Assembly: GCF_004341085.1 (NCBI RefSeq)
Contig: NZ_SLXW01000004.1
Coordinates: forward strand, 434,001-498,000
Direction: 5' to 3'
From: Sphingomonas sp. PP-CE-1G-424
Lineage (GTDB): Bacteria > Pseudomonadota > Alphaproteobacteria > Sphingomonadales > Sphingomonadaceae
Length of the DNA: 64,000 bases
The notes under the pieces were generated by a model that was given only the letters and a program-made list of their open reading frames with translations, was not told the origin of the DNA and did not search any database. Below are positions 35,734-44,701 of this stretch, one piece after another (the stretch's first letter is position 1; each line of letters starts with the position of its first letter). Position numbers and translations under genes: made by a program.

Positions 35734-37401
35734 TCAATGCGTCCATGCATAGGGGCCCACGACGGTCCCGACGAACCCGCCCGCGGACTTGGTGCTGAGA
35801 AAGCGTGCGTCGACCTTGTCCGACAGCGTGCGCCGGGTGCCCGCGACCTGATAATCGAACGCCATCGTCCCGCCGTTGGCGCGGATCGTCAGCGTGACGG
35901 GACCGGCTGCGACGGGGGCCGACGCGACCAGCCGCTCGCGCCCGTCAGCCGCGGTATACAGCGCGACGACGGTCTTGCCGGCGATCCGCGTGACGCCGAA
36001 CACCAGATAGTTTCGGTCGCTCTGCATTGCTGCGAGCCCGGCACGGTCGCCATCCGTGTCCGGTGCGAATTTGACCGTGGTCGATATCGTCGCGACGTGA
36101 TGCTGCTGACGCCGCCCGACGAACGCGGGCACGCCCGACAGGTCGCCGATCGGCGTACCCTTGCCCAGCACGAGGTCGCCGTGATCGAGCCGGTAGAACG
36201 GCTGCTTCGGGGTACGCACGCCGATCCACTGCATCGCGAGCTTGGTGCCGTCGAAGTCGTCGACATAGCCGAAGTCGCCGCTGGTCGGGACCTTGGGGGC
36301 GGGTTGTTTGGGGAGATTAGGCGCCTTGCCGACGAACGGTATCGCCTGGCCCTTGGGCAGGATGATCGGCCAGCCATCCTTCCATGTCACGGGCACCAGG
36401 AACGTCTCGCGACCGATGTTGTAATAGTCGCCGTCATACGGGCGGACCGCCAGGAAGGTCGCCCACCAGTCGCCTTTCGCGGTCTGGACCAGTTCGGCGT
36501 GACCCGACGAGGTGATCGGGTTGGCGCGGGCGGGATCGAGGTCGCGTTGCGTCAGGATCGGGTTGCCCGCGAACGGCGCGAACGGCCCGCGCAGCTGCCG
36601 CGACCGGAACACGACCTGCGAATGGTTGACGCTCGTGCCGCCTTCCGCCGCAGTCAAATAATACCAGCCGTCCTTGCGGAAGATATGTGGTCCCTCGATC
36701 CACACTGGCTTCTTGGTCAGGTCGACGCCGCCGTTGATCAGCTGCGTGCTCTCGCCGACCATTTTCCCCGCGCGCCAGTCGAATTCCTGGATCCAGATCG
36801 CGCGGTGGCCGTCGTAGCGTGGCGGCTCGTTCGGTGCGCGGTTGTTGACGACATAGGCCTTGTCGCCCTCCCAGTAGATCGAGGGGTCGATCCCCTCGAA
36901 CGGCAGCCAGGTCGGATTGGACCAGGGACCCGCCGGGTTCTTGGCGGTGATGACGAAATTGCCTTTGCACTCGACGCAGGTGTTGACGATGTAGAATGTG
37001 CCGGCGTGGTAGGAGATGTCGGGCGCGAACACTGCCTGCGACGTCCGCATGCCGGTGAAGTCGAGCTGTTCCGGCCGATCAATCGCGTTGCCGATCTGCG
37101 TCCAGTGGACGAGATCCTTCGACGTGAAGATCGGCAAGCCGGGGAAATGCGCGAACGACGACAGGACGAGGTAGAAGTCGTCGCCCACGCGTGTCACCGA
37201 CGGATCGGGGTAATAGCCCGACAGGATCGGATTGCGGTACTCGCCGGGGCCGACCTTGACCTGTTCCTGTGCGTGGCCGTCATAGGTGAAGCGGCTGAAC
37301 CGGGGGGCGTCGCTTGCCGAGGCTGTGGCGGTGGCCGTGCCTGCAAGCAGGACGGCGGTCGCGCGCAGTGCGGCGCCTGCATATCGATCGAAGCGCGTCA
37401 T
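35734..37401 (-). CDS. Glycoside hydrolase family 43 (beta-xylosidase/alpha-L-arabinofuranosidase-like)
   Basis: A 555-residue secreted enzyme with signal peptide ending ATASA. The five-blade propeller shows base Asp in GYYPDPSVTRV, pKa-tuning Asp in GIDPSIYWEGD and acid Glu in WIEGPHIFRKDGWYYL. A C-terminal beta-sandwich follows (DDFDGTKLAMQWIGVR...). Family subtype resembles xylosidase/arabinofuranosidase with extra domain. It faces GH95 across a 240-base promoter region carrying LacI-type palindromes. Probably releases xylose or arabinose from hemicellulose side chains. Confidence 0.9.
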   Translation of the reverse strand: MTRFDRYAGAALRATAVLLAGTATATASASDAPRFSRFTYDGHAQEQVKVGPGEYRNPILSGYYPDPSVTRVGDDFYLVLSSFAHFPGLPIFTSKDLVHWTQIGNAIDRPEQLDFTGMRTSQAVFAPDISYHAGTFYIVNTCVECKGNFVITAKNPAGPWSNPTWLPFEGIDPSIYWEGDKAYVVNNRAPNEPPRYDGHRAIWIQEFDWRAGKMVGESTQLINGGVDLTKKPVWIEGPHIFRKDGWYYLTAAEGGTSVNHSQVVFRSRQLRGPFAPFAGNPILTQRDLDPARANPITSSGHAELVQTAKGDWWATFLAVRPYDGDYYNIGRETFLVPVTWKDGWPIILPKGQAIPFVGKAPNLPKQPAPKVPTSGDFGYVDDFDGTKLAMQWIGVRTPKQPFYRLDHGDLVLGKGTPIGDLSGVPAFVGRRQQHHVATISTTVKFAPDTDGDRAGLAAMQSDRNYLVFGVTRIAGKTVVALYTAADGRERLVASAPVAAGPVTLTIRANGGTMAFDYQVAGTRRTLSDKVDARFLSTKSAGGFVGTVVGPYAWTH

Positions 37402-37453
37402 GGTGGTCCTCTCCCGTCGTCTCGCGGCACTGAACGCGCCTGCTGCCTCAGCA

Positions 37454-37467
37454 CTATAGCGCTAACA
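37454..37467. promoter_or_regulatory. LacI-type operator (AGCGCT core) before GH43
   Basis: CTATAGCGCTAACA fits the LacI-family pattern TGNNAGCGCTNNCA in its right half, with AGCGCT as a perfect core. It is 53 bases upstream of the GH43 start, in the divergent GH43/GH95 region. The regulator gene is not in the window. Confidence 0.55.
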
Positions 37468-37522
37468 TTCTCGAAGGCCAGCCGCGTGCCTTCGAGTGGC
37501 GGAAGGTGGCTTGGGGGTAGCT

Positions 37523-37538
37523 AAGATACCGGTACCAA
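37523..37538. promoter_or_regulatory. Second palindrome (TACCGGTA core) in GH43/GH95 region
   Basis: AAGATACC-GGTACCAA has a perfect TACCGGTA core and one good outer half (GGTACCAA). LacI/GalR-type operators with a CCGG centre have this form. It lies ~105 bases upstream of GH95. Function is inference. Confidence 0.4.
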
Positions 37539-37641
37539 GTTACGCACCGTCCCAACGCAGGTGCAACGGGCGGCGTGGTGAGTGTCGGGCAGGGTCCGGT
37601 CTTCCGCAGATTCGCTCGTGACGATCGCGGAAGGGAGAAGG

Positions 37642-40020
37642 ATGACCGAACTGTCCGCCAAGGGACCGCACGCATCGCCGTCGCGTCGCGAACTGCTCGA
37701 AGGCGTCGGGGCGACCGTCGCGCTGGCCGTGCCGGCATTGGCGTTGCCAACCGGGGCTGAGGCGGCAATGTCCGCGCCGGGTGAAACGCGGTTATGGTAT
37801 CGGCAACCGGCCAAGGTCTGGACCGAGGCGCTGCCGGTCGGCAACGGGCGGCTCGGCGCGATGGTTTTCGGGGGGACGACGCGCGAGCGGTTGCAGCTGA
37901 ACGAGGACACGTTGTGGTCCGGCGGTCCCTACGACCCGGTCAACCCGGACGCGCGGGCGGCCCTTCCCGAGGTGCGGCGGCTGATCGAGGCGGGCGCGTT
38001 CGCCGAGGCGCAGGCGCTCGCCAATGCGCGGCTGATGGGCGTGCCGAAGACGCAGATGGCGTATCAGCCGGTCGGCGACCTGCTGCTCGAGTTGCCGGGC
38101 GCAGCGGGAGAGGCGAGCGCGTATACCCGCGCGCTCGATCTCGATGCGGCGGTCGCGGCGACAAGCTTCACCCTCGGCGGGACGCGGTTCCGGCGTGAGG
38201 TCTTCGCATCTCCGGGTGAGCAGGTGATCGCGGTGCACATGACCGGCGACCGGCCTTTCGACCTGCTGGTCGGGCTGACGTCGCCGCAACCGGGCGCGGG
38301 CGTCGTCGCGGCAGGGGGGATGCTGACGCTGACCGGTCGCAACGCCGCGCGGGCTGGCGTTGCGGGCAGATTGCGGTTCGCGGCGCGCGTGCGGGTCGTG
38401 GCGGACGGCGGCAGGGTGGCGGCGGATGGCGAGCGCCTGTGCGTCACCGGTGCCCGGTCGGTCACATTGCTGATTGCGATGGGGACGAGCTATCGTCGGT
38501 TCGACGACGTCGGCGGCGATCCCGACGCGACGACACTGGCGGCGGTCGAGGGCGCGGCGCGACGCGGGGTGGCCCGGCTACGGTCGGATGCGACCGCGGC
38601 GCACCGCGCGCTGTTTCGGCGAGTGAAGCTCGATCTTGGCCGGACGGCAATCGCGGATCGGCCGACCGACGAGCGCGTGCTGGCCGATCGGGCCGCCGCC
38701 GACCCGGCGCTCGCGACGCTGTATTTCAATTACGGGCGCTATTTGCTGATCGCCTCGTCGCGACCGGGGAGCCAGCCGGCCAACCTTCAGGGGATCTGGA
38801 ACGCGGAGACGAACCCGCCCTGGGAGTCGAAATATACCGTCAACATCAATACCGAGATGAATTACTGGCCGGCCGAGGTTACCGCGCTGCCCGAATGCGT
38901 CGCGCCGCTGGTGCAGATGGTGCGCGAGTTGGCGGTCACCGGTGCACGGACCGCGAAGACGATGTACGGTGCGCGCGGCTGGGTGTGTCATCACAACACC
39001 GATCTGTGGCGCGCGACCGCGCCGATCGATGGCGCGCAATGGGGGCTGTGGCCGACCGGCGGCGCATGGCTGTGCACGCATCTGTGGGACCATTACGACT
39101 ATAGTCGCGATCTCGGCTTCCTCCGGTCGGTCTACCCGCTGCTGCACGGCGCGGCGCTGTTCTTCCTCGATACGCTCCAGACCGATCCGAAGACCGGCGC
39201 GCTGGTCACCAATCCGTCGCTGTCGCCCGAGAACGTGCATCCGAAGGGCGCATCGATCTGCGCGGGGCCGGCGATGGATATGCAGATCCTGCGCGACCTG
39301 TTCGACCAGACGGGCAAGGCGGCGACACTGCTCGGCACCGACGCGGCGTTCGTGGCGCAACTGGCGGCGGCACGCGCGCGGCTGGCGCCCGACAAGATCG
39401 GGCGCGGTGGTCAGTTGCAGGAATGGCAGGCCGACTGGGATGCCGACGCGCCCGAACAGCGTCATCGCCACGTCTCGCATCTTTACGGCCTGTTCCCCGG
39501 CGACCAGATCGATCTCGACGCGACGCCCGCGCTCGCCAAGGCGGCGCGACGGTCGCTTGAGATCCGCGGCGACGAATCGACCGGCTGGGCGACCGCGTGG
39601 CGCGCGAACCTGTGGGCGCGGCTGCGCGACGGCGAGCACGCGCACCGCATCCTCGCCTATCTGCTCGGCCCTGCGCGCACCTATCCCAATTTGTTCGACG
39701 CGCATCCGCCGTTCCAGATCGACGGCAATTTCGGCGGGACGCGCGCGATCGCGGAAATGCTGATGCAGAGCCGCGGCGACGAGATCCTGCTGCTGCCGGC
39801 ACTACCGCGCGCATGGCCGAGCGGGTCGATCATCGGCTTGCGTGCGCGCGGCACGTGCGTGGTGAACGTGCGGTGGGAAGCCGGCACGCTGACCGACGCG
39901 GTCCTCCGTTCCACGATCCACGGACGCCGCCGCATCCGGCTGGGCGACCGCACCGTCGACGTGACGCTGGTGCCGGGGCGCAGCGTCAGGCTGCGCGGTG
40001 CCGGATTGACGCAGGCATGA
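37642..40020 (+). CDS. Glycoside hydrolase family 95 (alpha-L-fucosidase/galactosidase-like), Tat-exported
   Basis: A 792-residue enzyme. The N-terminus has a twin-arginine signal (SRRELLEGVGATVALAVPALAL). The GH95 active site is intact: two asparagines in VNINTEMNYWP, the acid Glu in LSPENVHPKG and the base Asp in FQIDGNFGG, as in the characterised 1,2-alpha-L-fucosidase. The N-terminal sandwich has LPVGNGRLGAMVFGG and NEDTLWSGGPYDP. GAAGGGAG precedes the ATG. It heads an operon with an esterase and GH43. GH95 members remove alpha-L-fucose or alpha-L-galactose from, for example, xyloglucan. Confidence 0.94.
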   Translation: MTELSAKGPHASPSRRELLEGVGATVALAVPALALPTGAEAAMSAPGETRLWYRQPAKVWTEALPVGNGRLGAMVFGGTTRERLQLNEDTLWSGGPYDPVNPDARAALPEVRRLIEAGAFAEAQALANARLMGVPKTQMAYQPVGDLLLELPGAAGEASAYTRALDLDAAVAATSFTLGGTRFRREVFASPGEQVIAVHMTGDRPFDLLVGLTSPQPGAGVVAAGGMLTLTGRNAARAGVAGRLRFAARVRVVADGGRVAADGERLCVTGARSVTLLIAMGTSYRRFDDVGGDPDATTLAAVEGAARRGVARLRSDATAAHRALFRRVKLDLGRTAIADRPTDERVLADRAAADPALATLYFNYGRYLLIASSRPGSQPANLQGIWNAETNPPWESKYTVNINTEMNYWPAEVTALPECVAPLVQMVRELAVTGARTAKTMYGARGWVCHHNTDLWRATAPIDGAQWGLWPTGGAWLCTHLWDHYDYSRDLGFLRSVYPLLHGAALFFLDTLQTDPKTGALVTNPSLSPENVHPKGASICAGPAMDMQILRDLFDQTGKAATLLGTDAAFVAQLAAARARLAPDKIGRGGQLQEWQADWDADAPEQRHRHVSHLYGLFPGDQIDLDATPALAKAARRSLEIRGDESTGWATAWRANLWARLRDGEHAHRILAYLLGPARTYPNLFDAHPPFQIDGNFGGTRAIAEMLMQSRGDEILLLPALPRAWPSGSIIGLRARGTCVVNVRWEAGTLTDAVLRSTIHGRRRIRLGDRTVDVTLVPGRSVRLRGAGLTQA

Positions 40021-40063
40021 CCGCCGCATGCCCATCTTTTCCGCTCTTCGAGGTATCGCATCC

Positions 40064-41122
40064 ATGACGAGATTCCTGATGGCCGTGCTCGCCTTCGGGC
40101 TGGCGATATCCGGCGCGGCGCATGCGCAGGTGGCGACGACCACGCCGCCGCCGGTCGCGGGTGCCAAGCCAGTGACGGTCGAGCGCATCACCGTCCATTC
40201 GCGCGCGATCGAGGGCAATCTCGAAGGCAACAGTGCGGATCGCGTGGTGCTGGTGATGCTGCCACCGAGCTATCACAGTACCCCGACACGCCGCTATCCG
40301 GTGGTGTACGCACTGCACGGCTATTCGATCGGCGCCGAGCAATGGGCGAAGGAAATTCATGTCCCGCAGACGATCGAAGGCGCGTTCGCAAAGGGCGCGC
40401 GCGAGATGATCGTCGTGCTGCCCGACAGCAAGACGGTGCATAACGGCTCGTTCTATGCGAGTTCGGTAACGGTCGGCGACTTCGAGCAGTTCATCGCGCG
40501 CGATCTCGTCGGCTATGTCGACGCGCATTACCGGACGCTGGCGGACCGCCGCAGCCGCGGGCTCGCGGGGCATTCGATGGGCGGCTACGGCACCGCGCGG
40601 ATCGGCATGAAGCACCCCGACATCTTCGGCGCGCTCTACATGATGAGCCCGTGCTGCCTGTCGATACGCGCGCTCGGCACGCCCGACGCGGCGGCGGAGA
40701 ATACTCTGCGGGCGCTGCGCTCGCCGACCGAAAGCGCGGGCCTGTCGTGGGGATTGCGCGCGCAACTCGCGACCGCGGCGGCGTGGTCGCCAAACCCGAA
40801 GGCGCCGCCGCTGTTCCTCGACCTGCCGATCAAGGACGGCGTCGCGCAGCCCGACGTGATCGCGCGCTGGGCGGCCAACGCACCGCTGTCGATGCTCGAT
40901 CAATATGCCGGTAACCTGCGGCGCTACGCTGCGATCGGACTCGACGTCGGTGATCGCGACGGGCTGAAGGGCGATGCGATCGCGCTGCACGAGGGGCTCG
41001 ACCGCTACGGCATCGTCAACCAGTTCGCGGTCTATCCCGGCGATCATACCAGCGGTGTCGCGGGGCGCGTCCAGGACGTCATGATCCCGTTCTTCTCGCG
41101 CACCCTGGCGTTCGCACGATGA
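40064..41122 (+). CDS. Secreted esterase (esterase D / feruloyl-esterase-like alpha/beta hydrolase)
   Basis: A 352-residue protein with signal peptide (MTRFLMAVLAFGLAISGAAHA). The esterase-D fold shows YPVVYALHGYSIGAEQW, nucleophile serine in GHSMGGYG, and a C-terminal histidine in VYPGDHTSG. It probably deacylates (acetyl or feruloyl) polysaccharide fragments. It follows GH95 by 43 bases and overlaps the next GH43 start (ATGA). An upstream ATG at 40028 is possible but has no better signal. Confidence 0.88.
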   Translation: MTRFLMAVLAFGLAISGAAHAQVATTTPPPVAGAKPVTVERITVHSRAIEGNLEGNSADRVVLVMLPPSYHSTPTRRYPVVYALHGYSIGAEQWAKEIHVPQTIEGAFAKGAREMIVVLPDSKTVHNGSFYASSVTVGDFEQFIARDLVGYVDAHYRTLADRRSRGLAGHSMGGYGTARIGMKHPDIFGALYMMSPCCLSIRALGTPDAAAENTLRALRSPTESAGLSWGLRAQLATAAAWSPNPKAPPLFLDLPIKDGVAQPDVIARWAANAPLSMLDQYAGNLRRYAAIGLDVGDRDGLKGDAIALHEGLDRYGIVNQFAVYPGDHTSGVAGRVQDVMIPFFSRTLAFAR

Positions 41123-42702
41123 GGGGCGGGGCGTTGATCGCGGCGCTCGCGCTGCTGGCGATACCAGCGTCGGCGCAGGTCTGGCGGTCGGATCAGGGGA
41201 ACGGCACTTTCCGCAATCCGGTGCTGTTAGCGGACTATCCCGATCCCGACATCATCCGCGTCGGCCGGGACTATTATTTTGTGACGACGACGTTTGCCAA
41301 CGTGCCGGGAATCACGATCCTGCACAGCCGCGATCTGGTCAACTGGACGCTTGCTTCGCACCTCGTCGATCGGCTCGAGGGCAAGCCCGAATATGACCTG
41401 AAGGGCGGCAACGCGTATCGGCACGGACTCTACGCCTCGTCGTTACGCTATCACGCGGGCACCTATTATATCGCCAATACGCCGGTCGGGCAGAAGACGC
41501 GGATCTGGTACGCCAAGGACGTACGCGGGCCGTGGCGCTATCACGAACTGGAGCGCGAGGCGTTCGATCCCGGCCTGTTCATCGAGCCCGACGGGCGCGC
41601 GTATATCGCCACGGCCTCGACCGCCGACGGCACGATCACGCTGCTCACGCTCGACAAGGATCTGGCGCACGTCACCGACGCGCGGAAAATCCATTACATC
41701 AAGGGCGCGGAGGGCTCGAAGATCATCCGCCGCGGTGCGTATTATTACCTGTTCAACGCGTTGCCGCCGCGCCTCGGGCTGACGGTGTCGCGGTCGCGCA
41801 GCCTGTTCGGGCCGTGGGAGACGCGCGACCAGATCGACGACACGACAGGCGGGCATCAGGGCGCGCTGGTCGACCTGCCCGACGGCCGCTGGTTCGGCTT
41901 CGTCATGGAGGATAGCGGCGCGGTCGGCCGGATGACCAATCTCAGCCCGGTATTCTGGCGCGACGACTGGCCGGTGTGGGGCACTATGGACGCGCCCGGT
42001 CGCGTACCCCGGATCGCACAAAAGCCAGTCGCCGGGTTTCCGTTCGCCGAGCCGGCCACCTCCGATAACTTCGCGGGTTCGCGTCTGGGCCTGCAATGGC
42101 AGTGGAACCATAATCCCGACCCGAGCCGCTGGTCGCTGACTGCGCGGCCGGGCTGGTTGCGGCTGAAGCCGACGATCGCGCCACGCTTCTGGTCGGCGCG
42201 CAACACGCTGACGCAGAAAGGGCAGGGGCCCGCCAGCCGCGCCGAGGTGAAGCTCGATATCGGTCATCTCGCGCCCGGCGATCGATGCGGGTTCGGGACG
42301 CTGGGGCAATATAGTGGCAACCTGACGATCGAGCGCGACGCGGGCGGCGCAGCCTCGGTGGCGATGGAGGTGACCGAAGACACGGTCGACGGCGCGCGGA
42401 CCGAGACGCGCGGTCGCAGCGTGATCGGCGCTGGCCGCGCGCTGTGGTTGCGCACCGAGATGGATTTCACGATCGATCGTGCCCGCGTCGCGTATAGTCT
42501 CGACGGCCGCCGCTGGACCGGGGTCGGCGGCGACTTCCCGCTTGCCTTCGCATGGCGGACGGGGACGTTCCAGGGCGAGCAGTTCGCGCTGTTCTGCTAC
42601 GCGCCGAACCCCAGCAGGGGCTGGCTCGACGTCGACTCGTTCGCACTGAGCGCGCGCGAACCCCGATCGACGTTCAAGTTCCGCAACGCGTCCACACGCT
42701 AA
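41119..42702 (+). CDS. Glycoside hydrolase family 43, second copy
   Basis: A 527-residue secreted enzyme with a signal peptide (ALIAALALLAIPASAQ). Catalytic elements are Asp in LADYPDPDIIRV, Asp in FDPGLFIEPDG and Glu in KGAEGSKIIRRGAYYYL. A C-terminal beta-sandwich begins near ATSDNFAGSRLGLQWQWNHNPD. The layout is that of beta-xylosidase-type GH43 with a C2 domain. It shares only part of its sequence with the GH43 at 35734-37401. The start overlaps the esterase stop (ATGA). It ends one base before the convergent esterase gene. Confidence 0.92.
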   Translation: MRGGALIAALALLAIPASAQVWRSDQGNGTFRNPVLLADYPDPDIIRVGRDYYFVTTTFANVPGITILHSRDLVNWTLASHLVDRLEGKPEYDLKGGNAYRHGLYASSLRYHAGTYYIANTPVGQKTRIWYAKDVRGPWRYHELEREAFDPGLFIEPDGRAYIATASTADGTITLLTLDKDLAHVTDARKIHYIKGAEGSKIIRRGAYYYLFNALPPRLGLTVSRSRSLFGPWETRDQIDDTTGGHQGALVDLPDGRWFGFVMEDSGAVGRMTNLSPVFWRDDWPVWGTMDAPGRVPRIAQKPVAGFPFAEPATSDNFAGSRLGLQWQWNHNPDPSRWSLTARPGWLRLKPTIAPRFWSARNTLTQKGQGPASRAEVKLDIGHLAPGDRCGFGTLGQYSGNLTIERDAGGAASVAMEVTEDTVDGARTETRGRSVIGAGRALWLRTEMDFTIDRARVAYSLDGRRWTGVGGDFPLAFAWRTGTFQGEQFALFCYAPNPSRGWLDVDSFALSAREPRSTFKFRNASTR

Positions 42703-44652
42703 TCATTTGCGCGGCGCGACGGGTATCTCGAACGTGCCGACCGGGAGCATCGCGTCGTCGGACAGGTTCACCGATGGCGCATCCGCCCAGGCATAGCGGA
42801 CGCGGGTGACGGGCTTGCCGTCGCCCGGCAGCGTCACGGTGGTGCCGGCGACGCTGCCTGCGGCATAGCGGCAGGTGCCCGGCGCGGTGTCGCACAGTTC
42901 GAACCCGATCGCCTGGTTCGCACCGCGTGCGTGGAGCGCGCCGGTCACATCGCCGAAGCGCAGCGCGATGCTGCCATCGGCACCGGCGTCGGCTGTAGCG
43001 ATGGCGGGACCGGACGGGCCGCCGGGCGCACCATAGACCGCCGACCGCATGACCTTCGCGAGGCGTTGCCCGACCTCGTGCTTCTCGCCGGGATGGATGT
43101 CGAGCGCATCGCCGATATCGAGCGTGACCGCGATCCCGGCATGGCGGTCAGCGGCGGCGACGCGGCGCTGCGCATCGCGGACATAGCCCCAGCCGCTGTC
43201 GCTCGGCACGCTGGTCGGCTTGCCGTAGTTCGCGAGCTGGACGATTCCGAACCCCGTCTCGGGCGTGCCGAACCGCGTGCGCCAGTCCGCGATCAGTGCG
43301 GTGAGGCGGCGGTCGTAGCCGGGGATGCCGGTGTCCGACTCGCCCTGATACCAGGCGATGCCGGCGAGCCTGGTCGACGCCAGCGGCGCGATCATCGCGT
43401 TGTACAGCGTCCCGTCGCCATTGATGTCGTCCCACGGCACGCGCGGTGCGGCGCCATCGAGCCGCTTGGCGATCGCATAACGCCAGCCGCTACCGAGCGC
43501 CGCGCTGCTGCCGTCGGCAAAGGTCACGCGCATCGTGTCGGCGGGGCCGGTCATGCCGCCGAACGCATAGACGTCGTCGTCGTTGACGGTGATGACGTTG
43601 CTGCCGGGCTTCAGCGTGCCGACCGGCAGCGTGTAGACGCGCGCCTTGCTGGCGAGGCTGCTGCCACCGACGCCCTGGCCGTTGACCCAGGTCCGGTCGG
43701 CATCGTCGATCGTGCCGAGCGACAGGATCGCGGGTCCGCGCGCCTGCGCGGCGGTGACCTCGACCGTCCGCTGATACCAGATCATGCCGTTATAGTCGGC
43801 GAGTTCGGGCACGCCCCAGGTCTCGAAATTGGTCATCGCCGGCACCGGCTTCCAGTCGAGTGCGGCTGCCGGCTGCCACGGTTCGCGGCCCACCGCGTCG
43901 CCCGACCCGGCGCGCCACCAGCTTTCCCAGATCGTCGAAGCCTTGCGGTCGGCGGCAGCGGGATCGCGCGCGTATAAAGCGAGCAGATCGGCCTCGGCGC
44001 CGAGGCCTGCCTTGCGCAACGCGGAGTCGCTCAGCCAGGCGCTGATCCGCGATCCGCCCCAGCTCGAATGGATCGCGCCGATCGGCACCTTGGCGGTGCG
44101 CCGCAGCGCCTGCACCATGTAGAAACAGGCGGCGGAGAAGGTCGGTACGGTCGCCGGCCCGGCCGCAGCCCAGTGCGGTTGCTCGGCGAAGCGCGCGACG
44201 GGGCTTGCCGCCGAGACCTTGGCGACGGTCAATAGCCGAAGCTGATCGTCGACCGCCGGATGCGCATCGGGGAACAGCGTCTGCGCGTTCTCGACCGCCA
44301 GCTCCATGTTGCTCTGGCCCGAGCACAGGAAGACGTCGCCGATCAGGATATCGCGCACCACCGCGGCACCGCTGTTCGCCGCGATCGTCAGGTCGTAGGG
44401 GCCGCCGGCGGGCAGCGCGGGCAGGCGCGCCTCGAACCGGCCGTCGCGCCCTGCCTTGGTCGTCACGGTGCGACCGGCGAGCGCGATCAGGATCGTCTCG
44501 CCCGCCGCCGCATCGCCGCTCAGCACGATCGGCTGGCCGCGCTGGATCACCGCATGATCGCCGAGCACGCCGTCGAGACGTGGCGCGGCCAAGGCCGGGG
44601 AGGCCGCACCGGCAATAGCGGCGTAAAGCGCGAGGCGCAGGGCGGTCGTCAT
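42703..44652 (-). CDS. Sialate O-acetylesterase-like SGNH hydrolase
   Basis: A 649-residue secreted enzyme with signal peptide ending SPALAA. The SGNH nucleophile is in FLCSGQSNMELAV; a later region AWYQGESDTGIPG holds the conserved Gly/Gln element; a jelly-roll insert is visible near WYQRTVEVTAAQARGP. No sialic acid genes are present, so it more likely removes acetyl groups from hemicellulose. It is third in an operon after TBDR and halogenase, and converges on GH43. Confidence 0.9.
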   Translation of the reverse strand: MTTALRLALYAAIAGAASPALAAPRLDGVLGDHAVIQRGQPIVLSGDAAAGETILIALAGRTVTTKAGRDGRFEARLPALPAGGPYDLTIAANSGAAVVRDILIGDVFLCSGQSNMELAVENAQTLFPDAHPAVDDQLRLLTVAKVSAASPVARFAEQPHWAAAGPATVPTFSAACFYMVQALRRTAKVPIGAIHSSWGGSRISAWLSDSALRKAGLGAEADLLALYARDPAAADRKASTIWESWWRAGSGDAVGREPWQPAAALDWKPVPAMTNFETWGVPELADYNGMIWYQRTVEVTAAQARGPAILSLGTIDDADRTWVNGQGVGGSSLASKARVYTLPVGTLKPGSNVITVNDDDVYAFGGMTGPADTMRVTFADGSSAALGSGWRYAIAKRLDGAAPRVPWDDINGDGTLYNAMIAPLASTRLAGIAWYQGESDTGIPGYDRRLTALIADWRTRFGTPETGFGIVQLANYGKPTSVPSDSGWGYVRDAQRRVAAADRHAGIAVTLDIGDALDIHPGEKHEVGQRLAKVMRSAVYGAPGGPSGPAIATADAGADGSIALRFGDVTGALHARGANQAIGFELCDTAPGTCRYAAGSVAGTTVTLPGDGKPVTRVRYAWADAPSVNLSDDAMLPVGTFEIPVAPRK

Positions 44653-44701
44653 CGGATCGTTTTCCTTGGGGTTCGGATCGAACAGGGATCGACGGGGAGG
44701 C

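Noticed and set aside
42703..44652. Sialic acid catabolism
   Set aside because: No nan genes; the esterase family also acts on acetylated plant glycans.
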